The notes beneath the pieces were generated by a model. The model did no database searches. It was not told where the DNA came from and saw only the letters and a list, made by a program, of their open reading frames with translations. The translations under genes and the position numbers were made by a program. Shown here piece by piece: positions 9,270 through 18,700 of a DNA stretch of 64,000 nucleotides. Position 1 is the first letter of the stretch. Each line of letters opens with the position of its first letter. The DNA comes from JAHJTW01 sp964545545 (GTDB lineage Bacteria; Krumholzibacteriota; Krumholzibacteriia; LZORAL124-64-63), in the NCBI GenBank assembly GCA_964545545.1, contig CAZJGK010000001.1, positions 38,957 through 102,956 of the forward strand, given 5' to 3'.

Positions 9270-10174
9270 ACACGCGCAACCTCGTCGGAATCGCCGCCTG
9301 TACCCTGGCTCTGGCAGCCTTGTTCGGATGCAGCACCATGACGAAGATCGGCACCCAGATCGGACAGGGATCCGGCGTGATCACCGAGGAACAGGCGGCC
9401 TCGATCACCAAAACCAGCGCCGCCCTGGAGAAAACCTTCGCCGACATCACGCCCGAACAGGAGTACTACATCGGTCGGGCCGTGGCCGCGACCATCCTGC
9501 AAACCTATCACCCGTTGGACAATCCGGCGGCCAACGCCTACATGAATGAACTGGGTCAAACCCTGGCCATGGCCTCGGACCGGCCCGAGACCTTCGGGGG
9601 CTATCATTTCCTGCTGCTGGACAGCGATGAAATCAACGCTTTCGCGGCCCCCGGCGGGTTGATTCTCGTGTGTCGCGGACTGGTTTCCTGTTGCAGGACC
9701 GAGGATGATCTGGCTGCCGTCCTGGCCCATGAAATCGGTCACGTGCAGGACAAGGACGGCCTGCGCGCCATCAAGAAAAGCCGCCTGACCAGCGCCTTGA
9801 CCACCCTGGGCGTGGAGGCCGGGCGCAATCTGGGCAACGCCAAGGTCAAGGATTTGACCGAGCAATTCGCCGGAGGTATCCAGGACATCGTTCAGTCCCT
9901 GGTGACCAAGGGTTACGCCCGCGGGCAGGAATACGAGGCGGACGCGGCCTCGGTCGACATTCTCGGCCGGGTTGGTTACAACCCCGGTGCCCTGGTCTCC
10001 ATGCTGAACCAGATGGACAAACGCTGGCAGCCGAACGGGCCCGGGTTCGCCCGCACCCACCCGTCGCCCACCGACCGCATCCAGCATGTAAGGCCCTTGG
10101 TGGAGTCGACGGCCGGCGAAGATCAACCCCGTTCGCCCAGAGCCCGCTTCGCCGCAGCCGTACGCGGACTCTAG
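9266..10174 (+). CDS. M48 family zinc metalloprotease lipoprotein (BepA/LoiP-like)
   Basis: 302 residues. The signal peptide ends in a lipobox-like ALFGC (Cys about residue 21). The zinc motif HEIGH has its histidines at residues 155 and 159, followed by the third-ligand region YEADAASVDIL, and the C-terminus has the family NQMDKRW and TRTHPSPTDRI-type segment (ARTHPSPTDRIQHV). All M48 catalytic elements are present. Members of this group act in periplasmic protein quality control or outer-membrane protein assembly. It overlaps the SH3 gene by 4 bp and is only 4 bp from the cyclase gene, so it belongs to the signalling operon 8784-14654. Its place there may be envelope-stress sensing, which is inference. 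Confidence 0.93.
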   Translation: MNTRNLVGIAACTLALAALFGCSTMTKIGTQIGQGSGVITEEQAASITKTSAALEKTFADITPEQEYYIGRAVAATILQTYHPLDNPAANAYMNELGQTLAMASDRPETFGGYHFLLLDSDEINAFAAPGGLILVCRGLVSCCRTEDDLAAVLAHEIGHVQDKDGLRAIKKSRLTSALTTLGVEAGRNLGNAKVKDLTEQFAGGIQDIVQSLVTKGYARGQEYEADAASVDILGRVGYNPGALVSMLNQMDKRWQPNGPGFARTHPSPTDRIQHVRPLVESTAGEDQPRSPRARFAAAVRGL

Positions 10175-10178
10175 GCTT

Positions 10179-12164
10179 ATGAAATCGAGCCATGCACATG
10201 GTCTGCTGATCGGACTGGGTGCCGGAGTGCTGGCTCTGGCCCTATGGTTCGGCCATACCCTGGACGGACTCGAAAACACAACATGGGGCTGGCGGGTGCG
10301 GGCCATGGCCCGCCCTGCGCCCACCACCGACCAGATCGTGCTCATCCTGCTGGACCAGGCCAGTCTGGATTGGGGCGAGCAGGAAAACGGACTGCCCTGG
10401 CCTTGGCCGCGTGAAGTGTACGTGCCCGTGCTGGACTTCTGCCGGCGCGCCGGAGCCACCGCGACCGCGTTCGATGTCCTGTTCACCGAGCCCTCGGCCT
10501 ACGGTGTCGCGGACGACCAGGCCCTGGGCGAAGCCATTGCCCGCAACGGATCCTTCATCGGAGCCCGCTTCCTCAAACTGGGTGCCACCGGGGTCACCGG
10601 ATGCGACGAACCCATTGCCGAGGTGGCCGGGGCCGCCCGGCTCCTGGCCAACGTCAGCGCGGTGCCTGATGCAGACGGCCTGTTCCGGAGCACGGACCCC
10701 GTTCGCCGGTGGAAGGAAGAACCCGTGCCCGCCCTGGGTCTGGCCGCATGGCTGACCAGCCGCAACCTGGGGATTGCGGATCTCGATTCCGTCCTGGCGG
10801 CCCTATCCCTGAAAGCTGATCAGTCCGTTTTGCTGCGCTTTCGCGGCCCCTTGGAAACCTTCACCACCTTCAGCGCCGCCAGCATCATCCAGTCCGAATT
10901 GCGGCTCGAAGCCGGCGAAATACCCGCCGTCGACCCCGCCTTGCTGCGCGGCAAGATCGTCCTGTTCGGTTTCAGCGCGCCCGGCCTGCTGGATCAGCGT
11001 CCCACCCCCGTCAGCCGCGTGAGCCCCGGTGTGATGATCCATGCCACCCTGCTGGACAACCTGTTGAACAGGGACTTCATGCACCGGACTCCCGGTTGGG
11101 CGGTCCTGGTCGGCACCCTGTTTTTGGCCCTGTTGGCCGGATCCTTGGCGGTGACGGTCCACCGGACGCTCCATGTGATCCTGGCGGCCGCACTGCTGCT
11201 GATGATTCCCCTGGCCGTGGGCTTTGCTCTCTACGGACCCGGCCTGTGGTGGCCCGTCGTTCCGGGCACCCTGGCCGCCGCCTTGGCCGTGTTCGGCGGG
11301 GTCGTGCGCAACTACGCCGTGGAAGGCCGGCAAAAACGGTTCATCAAGCAGGCTTTCCGACACTATCTGAGCCCGGCGGTCATCGCCCGCATCCTGGACG
11401 ATCCCCGCGCCCTTAAACTGGGCGGGGAACGGCGCGAACTGACCATCATGTTCTCCGACCTGGCCGGATTCACCTCCCTGTCCGAAGGACTGGAGCCCGA
11501 AGCCCTGACCGCCCTGCTCAACGACTACCTGACCGACATGACCGATATCATCCTGGCCGAGGGGGGCACCCTGGACAAGTACGAGGGGGACGCCATCATG
11601 GCGTTCTGGAACGCCCCGCTGGACCAGGCGGACCATGCCGCGCGCGCCTGCCGGGCGGCCGTGCGTTGTCAGAAGAAATTGGACGCCCGCGCCGAGGAAT
11701 TCCGGGTCCGCTGCGGCCGGCCGCTTTTCGCCCGCATCGGCGTTCACACCGGCGAGGTTATTGTCGGCAACATGGGATCGCGCCAGCGCTTCGACTATAC
11801 CGTGCTGGGCGATGCGGCCAATCTGGCCTCGCGGCTCGAAGGCGCCAACAAGGCTTTCGGCAGCGCGGTGATGATCAGCGCCGCGACCCTGGCCCGGGCC
11901 GGCAACGGCTTCCTGGCCCGGCCGCTGGGTCCGGTGCGCGTGATCGGCCGACGCGAGCCCGTGGAAGTGTTTGAGCTGGCGGGTCTGGCCACCGATCCCG
12001 AGCCCGCATCCTGGACCATCTTCGCCCGGGGCCTGGCTGCCTGGCGCGAAGGCGAAGTGAGCGGGGCCCGTGAATTTTTCGGCGCCTGCGGCGACGATCC
12101 CGTGGCCCGGCATTGCCTGGATATGATCGACCAGACCGGGGTGTGGACCCTGGACAGCAAGTAA
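10179..12164 (+). CDS. CHASE2-domain class III adenylate/guanylate cyclase
   Basis: Membrane receptor cyclase of 661 residues. Order: N-terminal TM (about 7-26), periplasmic CHASE2 domain (about 30-300, with VLILLDQASL and TAFDVLFTEP), three closely spaced TMs (about 305-375), then a cyclase domain (about 415-600). Catalytic features are intact: metal-binding aspartates Asp427 (IMFSDLAGFT) and Asp471 (EGDAIMAFW), the purine-site Lys467, Asp546, and the transition-state pair Asn548 and Arg552 in GDAANLASRLE. The lysine/aspartate pair predicts ATP as substrate, hence cAMP. The gene lies 16 bp upstream of an MBL hydrolase and one gene upstream of a channel with a cyclic-nucleotide-binding domain, so the product likely gates that channel. 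Confidence 0.95.
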   Translation: MKSSHAHGLLIGLGAGVLALALWFGHTLDGLENTTWGWRVRAMARPAPTTDQIVLILLDQASLDWGEQENGLPWPWPREVYVPVLDFCRRAGATATAFDVLFTEPSAYGVADDQALGEAIARNGSFIGARFLKLGATGVTGCDEPIAEVAGAARLLANVSAVPDADGLFRSTDPVRRWKEEPVPALGLAAWLTSRNLGIADLDSVLAALSLKADQSVLLRFRGPLETFTTFSAASIIQSELRLEAGEIPAVDPALLRGKIVLFGFSAPGLLDQRPTPVSRVSPGVMIHATLLDNLLNRDFMHRTPGWAVLVGTLFLALLAGSLAVTVHRTLHVILAAALLLMIPLAVGFALYGPGLWWPVVPGTLAAALAVFGGVVRNYAVEGRQKRFIKQAFRHYLSPAVIARILDDPRALKLGGERRELTIMFSDLAGFTSLSEGLEPEALTALLNDYLTDMTDIILAEGGTLDKYEGDAIMAFWNAPLDQADHAARACRAAVRCQKKLDARAEEFRVRCGRPLFARIGVHTGEVIVGNMGSRQRFDYTVLGDAANLASRLEGANKAFGSAVMISAATLARAGNGFLARPLGPVRVIGRREPVEVFELAGLATDPEPASWTIFARGLAAWREGEVSGAREFFGACGDDPVARHCLDMIDQTGVWTLDSK

Positions 12165-12180
12165 CCGCGGAGGCGGCATC

Positions 12181-13047
12181 ATGAAAATCCTGTGCGGCGG
12201 CGTGCGCGGCTCGATTCCCTGCGCCGAGCCCAACACCACCAGGTATGGCGGACACACCACCTGCCTGCTGGTCACCGGCCAGGGCGGCGAGCTCGTGCTG
12301 CTGGATGCCGGCAGCGGCGTCAGGACCGTGGCCGACCACCTGAGACCGGCCGCGGAATCGGCGCCTGCGCTGCACATCCTGATGACCCACCTGCATCTGG
12401 ACCATCTGCTCGGACTGCCCATGCTGCCGGTCCTTCACGACGCCCGCTGGACGGTGACCATCACGGGCTTTCAACCCCAAGTCGGGTCTCTCCAGGGGGC
12501 CCTGGACCGTTTGCTTTCACCCCCGCTGTGGCCGTTCTCGCTGGCTGACTGCGCGGCGACCGTCCAGGTACGGGAGCTCACCCCTGCCGATCCCCTTCCG
12601 GCGGTTGGGGGCCTGGAGATCCGGGGCCTTCCCGTTCCCCATCCGGGCCGGTGCACGGCCTGGCGCATCGACGAATCCGCGACCGGCACCTCCCTGGTTC
12701 TGGCCACGGACATGGAGTGGTCGGCGGCCGCCCCCCGACAACGGCGGGCATTCTTGGATTTCTGCCGCCTGCCGCAGCCGGTCGACCTCCTGGTGATGGA
12801 CGGTCATTTCGCTCCGCGGGAATTGTCCGGCAAAACGGGCTGGGGCCACAGCTCCACTGACGAATGCCTGGCGGTGGCCCGTGACTGCGGCGCAGCGCGT
12901 CTGTTGATCACCCACCATGCCCCGGACCATGATGACGACCGTCTCGATGCCATGGCCGATCATGTGCACGGAGTGTGGGAACACGCCGGTCTGGCGCGCC
13001 AGGGTATGGAAATTTCATTGGACGCATCCTTGCGAAAGGAATCCTGA
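12181..13047 (+). CDS. MBL-fold metallohydrolase, possible cyclic-nucleotide phosphodiesterase
   Basis: 288 residues of metallo-beta-lactamase fold. The metal motif HxHxDH is present as THLHLDH (about residues 65-71). Later ligands are plausible in VPHPGRC, VLATDMEW (Asp) and LLITHHAPDHDD. The N-terminus (LCGGVRGSIPCAEPNTTRYGG) matches a subgroup often found with signalling genes and resembling tRNase Z/PhnP and class II phosphodiesterases. RBS GGAGG sits close to the ATG. Gene order (cyclase, this hydrolase, cyclic-nucleotide-binding channel) makes breakdown of the second messenger the simplest role, but the sequence alone only proves a metal-dependent hydrolase. It is 2 bp from the next gene. 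Confidence 0.8.
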   Translation: MKILCGGVRGSIPCAEPNTTRYGGHTTCLLVTGQGGELVLLDAGSGVRTVADHLRPAAESAPALHILMTHLHLDHLLGLPMLPVLHDARWTVTITGFQPQVGSLQGALDRLLSPPLWPFSLADCAATVQVRELTPADPLPAVGGLEIRGLPVPHPGRCTAWRIDESATGTSLVLATDMEWSAAAPRQRRAFLDFCRLPQPVDLLVMDGHFAPRELSGKTGWGHSSTDECLAVARDCGAARLLITHHAPDHDDDRLDAMADHVHGVWEHAGLARQGMEISLDASLRKES

Positions 13048-13049
13048 GC

Positions 13050-14654
13050 GTGAACGCCTACACTTCGACCATCCTGGAATTTGTGATCCTGTTTCTGATC
13101 TGGCTGATGGCCACGATTCTCACCTCACCCCTGAGACGTCGCCTGCATGACCAGGGCGAAACTATCCAGCCGGTTTCCACGGCGTTGCGCGCGATTTTCC
13201 CCCACCTGTCCCGTTCCCTGCTGGTTTTGGTCCTGACCCAGGTCCTGGTGATGGCGACGGCGGCCTGGCCCGCCGTGTCCGGTTGGCTCGACCTTCATCA
13301 TGGACACCTGGTAGCGTGGCAGATCTTCTGGCTCGGCCTGTTCATCATCAATCTGGCCGAGAGTTGCCTTCAGGCGGTTTTCAGCTGGCGTAAGCAGGCA
13401 TTCCCTTTGCCGGATCTGCTCCTGGACATTTTCCGCGGAATCCTGGTTGTCACCCTGGCGTTGCTGGTGCTGCGGTTTGAACTCAGCATCGATATCGGGC
13501 CGTTGTTGGCCTCCACCGCACTGCTGACCGCCGTGGCCGGCTTCGCTTTGCAGGGCGTGCTGGGCAACCTCATGGCCGGCATGTCCCTTCACCTTGTGCG
13601 CACGTTGAAGCCGGGGGTCTGGGTGGAGGTGGACGGCATCGAGGGCCGCATTCTGCGCACCAACTGGCGCGAAACCCGGATCCGCACCCGCGGGGGGCAC
13701 CTCTACATCATTCCCAACGCCAGGATCGCCGCGTCCAAGATCCACAACTACGCCGAGCCCACGCCCCTGCGACGCCATGTGGTCAACGTGGGCGCCAGTT
13801 ACAGCGACGCCCCCGACGAGGTCATGGCCGCCATGGTGGCGGCGGCCCGCGCCGTACCCGAGGTGCGGTCCAGCCCGGCGCCGGAGGCCATGATCACCGA
13901 GTTCCAGGACTTCGGCGTCAACTACCGCCTGGAGTTCTGGACCACAGAGCTGCAGCGCCATAACCCCATCGACGGCGCCGTCAACCGCGTGATCTGGTAC
14001 CAGTTCAAACGCCGCGGCATCGAAATCCCCTTCCCCATGAGCGACAAGCTGCTCAACGATTTCATGGCCGTGGTCTACAACCAGCGGCGGTTGCCGCCCG
14101 TGCCTGAAGACATTTCACGCACGGTCGACGACCTGCTCCGCAGCGACCTTTGCACCGGCCTGCTGCAGAGCGAAAGCGGGGAACCCTTGTTCACCCCCCA
14201 GGACCTGGAAAAGCTCGCCCCCCACCTCGGTCGCCTGCCCTATACCAACGGGGAAACCCTGTGTGCACAGGGTGACGGAGGGGAAACATTCTGGATCGTC
14301 ACCGGCGGCAAGCTGATGGGCACCGTGGCGCAGGATGGCCACACCGCCGCCGAATTCGAACTCGGCCCCGGCGCCGTGGTGGGTGAGATGAGTTGCCTGA
14401 CGGGCCTGCCCCGCAGCGCCACGCTCATGACCACCACCGGAACCGAGCTGCTGGAATTCGGCCCGGCTGCTTTTCAAGCCCTGCTGGAACTGCATCCGGG
14501 GATCCCCGAGCGTCTGGCTGACCTGGCGGCCGCCCGGGCGGCCGAGAACCAGGCCTCACTGGAAACCCTGGCCGGCAGCCTGCAGCCAGAGAGCCCCATC
14601 GTCCTGGAGAAACGGGGAATCCTGGGCCGGTTGTTGCGAATCATGAATCGGTGA
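13050..14654 (+). CDS. MscS-family channel with C-terminal cyclic-nucleotide-binding domain (bCNG type)
   Basis: About 534 residues. I chose GTG 13050, 2 bp after the previous stop with AAGGA upstream; the frame also opens earlier inside the MBL gene. Four likely TMs (about 8-25, 52-70, 88-110, 128-170) lead into the MscS pore helix (TAVAGFALQGVLGNLMAG, about 160-177) and beta/alpha-beta domain. A cyclic-nucleotide-binding domain covers about 385-490, with the phosphate-binding cassette VGEMSCLTGLPRSATL: Glu446 contacts ribose and Arg455 the phosphate. This is the architecture of bacterial cyclic-nucleotide-gated channels. As last gene of the operon with a cyclase and a hydrolase, it is the probable effector. 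Confidence 0.95.
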   Translation: MNAYTSTILEFVILFLIWLMATILTSPLRRRLHDQGETIQPVSTALRAIFPHLSRSLLVLVLTQVLVMATAAWPAVSGWLDLHHGHLVAWQIFWLGLFIINLAESCLQAVFSWRKQAFPLPDLLLDIFRGILVVTLALLVLRFELSIDIGPLLASTALLTAVAGFALQGVLGNLMAGMSLHLVRTLKPGVWVEVDGIEGRILRTNWRETRIRTRGGHLYIIPNARIAASKIHNYAEPTPLRRHVVNVGASYSDAPDEVMAAMVAAARAVPEVRSSPAPEAMITEFQDFGVNYRLEFWTTELQRHNPIDGAVNRVIWYQFKRRGIEIPFPMSDKLLNDFMAVVYNQRRLPPVPEDISRTVDDLLRSDLCTGLLQSESGEPLFTPQDLEKLAPHLGRLPYTNGETLCAQGDGGETFWIVTGGKLMGTVAQDGHTAAEFELGPGAVVGEMSCLTGLPRSATLMTTTGTELLEFGPAAFQALLELHPGIPERLADLAAARAAENQASLETLAGSLQPESPIVLEKRGILGRLLRIMNR

Positions 14655-14665
14655 CGGTCAGGGCA

Positions 14666-15013
14666 TCATTCGTATGCGCGCGGCACGGCACAGATGAACA
14701 CAAACGGCTCGCGGCCCGTATTGCGGAACTGGTGAACATCCCCGGGAGCCACGAAGGCGAATTCGCCGGTGCCGATGGGATGGGGATGACCCTCGGCATC
14801 GATCAGGGCGCCATGGCCGCTGATCACGAAATTCAGGTGCTCAACATCGTGGCTGTGATGGGGTGAGTGGCCACCCGGTTCAACGGTGAAGACACGAAAG
14901 GAAAAATTGGGGACACCGTCGGCGCTGCCCAAAACGAGCTGTTTTGTGATCCCCTTGACCCCCTCCATGGCGATGGGGCTCACGGGAACATCTTCGAGTT
15001 TGCGGATGATCAC
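14666..15013 (-). CDS. Small cupin-domain protein
   Basis: One-domain cupin of 115 residues. I chose GTG 15013 (AAGGAG 5 bp upstream), which gives the N-terminus MIIRKLEDVP usual for this family; an ATG at 15064 lacks a ribosome-binding site. The metal site is visible in cupin motif 1, GGHSPHHSHDVEHLNFVISG (two His, then Glu-type spacing), and motif 2, PGDVHQFRNTG. A single histidine-coordinated metal is therefore likely. Enzymatic role is unknown; relatives include sugar isomerases and small regulatory cupins. It is convergent with the channel gene (11 bp) and divergent from arfB. Confidence 0.88.
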   Translation of the reverse strand: MIIRKLEDVPVSPIAMEGVKGITKQLVLGSADGVPNFSFRVFTVEPGGHSPHHSHDVEHLNFVISGHGALIDAEGHPHPIGTGEFAFVAPGDVHQFRNTGREPFVFICAVPRAYE

Positions 15014-15124
15014 CACGTCTCCTTCCGGTTGTGCATTCGGCCTGCGCTGGGTATGGTTCGACATGATAAGGGAACATTGCGTGTTTCGCCGCGCTCGTTA
15101 CGCTGGGGCAAGGATACGGTCCTG

Positions 15125-15553
15125 ATGGAAGATCTCATCATCAATTCCCGCGTTCGTATTCCATCAGGCGAACTGGAAATCACCGCCAGCCGTTCCTCGG
15201 GGCCCGGAGGCCAGCACGTCAACACCACCGATACGCGCATTCAGGTGCGCTGGAATATTCCCACGACCACGGCGGTGGGAAATATCCGGCGTGAACGCCT
15301 GTTGAGCGTGTTGGGTAGCCGCTTGACCACGACCGGAGACCTGATTCTGGCGTGTGACAGCCACCGCAGCCAGCGCCGCAACCGCCAGGATGTCCTGCAA
15401 CGCCTGGCCGCCATGGTGCGCGCAGCCCTGGTGCCGCCTCGCCCCCGCAAGGAAACCCGTCCCAGTGCGGCCGCCAAACGACGGCGCCTGGAAGCCAAAC
15501 GCCGACAGGCTCAGCGCAAGAAGAACCGTGGGCCCGTGCACGATCAGGACTGA
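15125..15553 (+). CDS. arfB: Alternative ribosome-rescue factor / peptidyl-tRNA hydrolase ArfB (YaeJ)
   Basis: 142 residues. The release-factor-type GGQ motif is at residues 28-30 in RSSGPGGQHVN, and the C-terminus is a basic, Lys/Arg/Gln-rich tail (from about residue 108, KRRRLEAKRRQAQRKKN) that in ArfB enters the empty mRNA channel of stalled ribosomes. No codon-recognition domain is present, so this is not a normal release factor. ATG 15125 is preceded by AAGGA about 10 bp upstream. Function: hydrolysis of peptidyl-tRNA on non-stop ribosomes. It is monocistronic, divergent from the cupin gene. Confidence 0.93.
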   Translation: MEDLIINSRVRIPSGELEITASRSSGPGGQHVNTTDTRIQVRWNIPTTTAVGNIRRERLLSVLGSRLTTTGDLILACDSHRSQRRNRQDVLQRLAAMVRAALVPPRPRKETRPSAAAKRRRLEAKRRQAQRKKNRGPVHDQD

Positions 15554-15579
15554 AGCACGGCTCATATGCCAAGTGAAAG

Positions 15580-15608
15580 TGGTCACAATTGCTCAAATCT
15601 GGTATAAT
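15580..15608 (+). promoter_or_regulatory. Sigma70-type promoter upstream of the Asp-box protein
   Basis: A consensus -10 TATAAT at 15603-15608 with TGGTCA at 15580-15585, spaced 17 bp. It lies in the 214-bp gap between arfB and the 15768 gene, leaving a leader of about 150 nt. The -10 is perfect; the -35 is weak. Confidence 0.5.
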
Positions 15609-15767
15609 TCAGAGGAACCATGAGCAACTTCCGCGATACACCGTTTCGATCTCATGGATCAAGGAAAGTTGGGGCCGTTCATCGCCCAACCGGGAGGAAC
15701 ACCTATGCCGTGGTCCTCGCGTTCGCCCAGTTGATCTTTCGCCCATTTCCGCAAAGGTGCACTCGCC

Positions 15768-18700
15768 ATGAAACGCATTGTCTTGTCGACTTCCGTCCTC
15801 GGAGCCGTCCTTCTCGTGGGCCTGTGCCTGATTGTCGGCCAGGGTCCTACGGATCAACCGTCCACCTGGTTTCAGAACCGGCACGCCCAGCTGGAAAATG
15901 AGCTTCAGCACGCCGCCCCCGGGTCGGACAGGGCCTTCAAATACCAGATGAAACTCGACCGTTTGGACGCCTACAAGGAGGGCCGGCCCCAGCCGGGATT
16001 CCCCGATGAATTCGCCCGCGTGCTCTACGAGATGAAAATTCCCAGCGACCGGACCACCCCCGAGTACACCCCCGGTTACCAGAGCCGCGCGCTGGCCAAG
16101 GCGCCCCGCCGCCAGTACACGGACAAGACCATCACCTGGACGCCCCGTGGCCCGGGCAATGTGGCCGGCCGCGCCCGGGGAATCATCGTCGATCCCGACG
16201 ATCCCTCGGGCCTCACATGGTTCATCGCCAGTGTGGGCGGCGGCGTGTGGAAGACCACCGACGGCGGCTCCAGCTGGCAGGTTTTGACCGACAACGTGCC
16301 CAACCTGGCCGTACAATCTTTGGCCATGGCCGCCAGTGACCACGACATCATGTACGCGGGCACCGGCGAAAGCTTCTTCAACGTCGACACCATGAACGGC
16401 AACGGCATCCTCAAATCCACCGATCACGGCGCTACCTGGTTTCAGCTTGTCTCGACGCTGAGCGATGTCCGTTTCAACAACATTTCACGCATCATCGTCT
16501 CGCCGACGGACCCGAACCTGGTGCTCGCCTCCGCAACCACCGGCAGCTACAAGCAGACCATCTCGGCGACCTCCAGCATTTTCCGCTCGACCGACGGCGG
16601 CATAGACTGGACCGAAGTCTATAACAACCCTTCCAATCAGATTCAGCAAATCATTGCCGACCCCACGGATTTCAGTATCCAGTATGCCTGCGTCAAGAAT
16701 TACGGCGTCCTCAAGTCGATCGACGCGGGCCAGACTTGGTCACCGTCCCGCAACGGGATCACCAATACCGCGGGCCGCTTCGAGATGGCCATCTCTCCGC
16801 TGAACAACACGTACCTGTACGCAGTATCCGAGGGATCTTCCGATGCCATATTGTGGACCTCGTGGGACAGCGGTTTTACCTGGAACCAGACCTATGAAAA
16901 CGGCGGCACCGAACCCAATTGGCTCGGCACCCAGGGCTGGTACGACAACACCATCATCTGCAGTCCCGATACTCCCACCATCGTGTACGTGGGCGGCACG
17001 GAGCTCTACAAAATCCAGCTGGATGCCGTGGGCTCCACGAACCGGACCTCGACGCCCATGGCCAGTTACTCCTTTCCCCACCCGGACCACCATTGCCTGC
17101 AGATCATCCAGCCTTCGGGCGGCGGCTGGTTCCTGCTGGGCACCAACGACGGCGGTCTGACCCGCACCGCCTCGCAGGAATCCGGATTTACCATGCCCAT
17201 CAACGGGATGGTCACCACCCAGTTCTACGGCGTGGACAAAATGCCCGGCGGCAGCGCCTACGTCGGCGGCATGCAGGACAACGGCACCTGGCGTTCACCC
17301 GTTGATGCCACCGCGAGTTCGCCCTGGGCGCCCCAGATCGGCGGCGACGGTTACGAAACCGACTGGAATTTCGACGATCCCCTGAAAATCATGGGCGGTT
17401 ACCAGTTCAACGGGCTGATGCGCTCCCTGGACGGCGGCATGACCTGGGAAGCGGCCGACAACGGACTGGGCGACACCGGCAGCAGCGCGGCCCCGTTCAT
17501 CACCAAGATCGGCCAGAGCGACGCTCGGCCCGACGTGGTTTTCGCGGTCGGCTCCCAGGGTGTCTGGCGATCGACGGACTTCGGCGGCAGCTGGAGCCTG
17601 TCCACGACTCCCTCGGGTGATTGGGGTGGGCTGAGCTCCTTCCAGGACGTCAGGGTGTCCCAGGCCGATCCGGACATCGTCTGGGCCGGCTCCCGCATGG
17701 ATGCCACCGGCAGCATCCTGATCTCCACCGACGGCGGCGCCACCTTCACCGCCACCACCGACTACACCTCCGTGACCATGGGCCGCATTTCCGGCCTGGC
17801 CACCGATCCCGTCTCGTCCAGCACCGCGTACGTATTGTTCTCCTACGCCACGCGGCCCAAAATCCTCAAGACCACGGACCAGGGCGCAAGCTGGGCCGAC
17901 ATCTCAGGCTTCGGCACCGGTTCGGTGAGCACCAACGGCTTCCCCGACGTGGCGGTTTACGACCTGATGGTCTGGCCCAACGACCCCAACCGGATCTGGG
18001 TCGGCACCGAGATCGGCTTGGTCGAATCCCTGGACGGCGGCGCAACCTGGGCCCTGGCCAACAACGGCTTGCCCGCGGTCGGTATCTGGCAGATCAGGAC
18101 CGTTGAGGACCAGGTCGTGGTCGCCACCCACGGGCGCGGAATCTGGACCACCACCGACCCCGCACTGGTGACCGGCAAGACCTTCAACCCCTTGCTGGCC
18201 AACCTTTTCCAATCCCCTACCGGGACCATGACCATCGACATGAACCTGCGCAGCGCGTACGACTCCACCCAGGTCTATGTGGACGGCGCCAAGATTCAGA
18301 CCTATCCGGCCAACACCGCCCTGCAACAGGAGACCATCGAGGTTCCCGTGGTTGCCAACGGCACCCGGAACGTCTATGTCCGCGGCTTCAAGGCCGGCTC
18401 GACTTACGATTCGGTCACCCGCACCCTTGATGTCTTCGCCCTGAGCCAGCCCCAGTTCACGTACGCCAACTCCCTGGACAACGGCAGCGACTGGGCCATG
18501 ACCGAATTCTCCATCCAGACCCCCGGCGGTTTTTCCAACCCCGCGCTGCACACGACCCACTTCTACACCAACAACAGCAGCCCGGTGGCCATGTTGACCG
18601 TGCCGGTGAGTATCTCTTCCCAGACCGACCTTTCCTTCGATGAGATCGCCATCGTCGAGCCCGGCGATCCCGGGTCGGTCTATGGCGACAGCGGTTTCTG

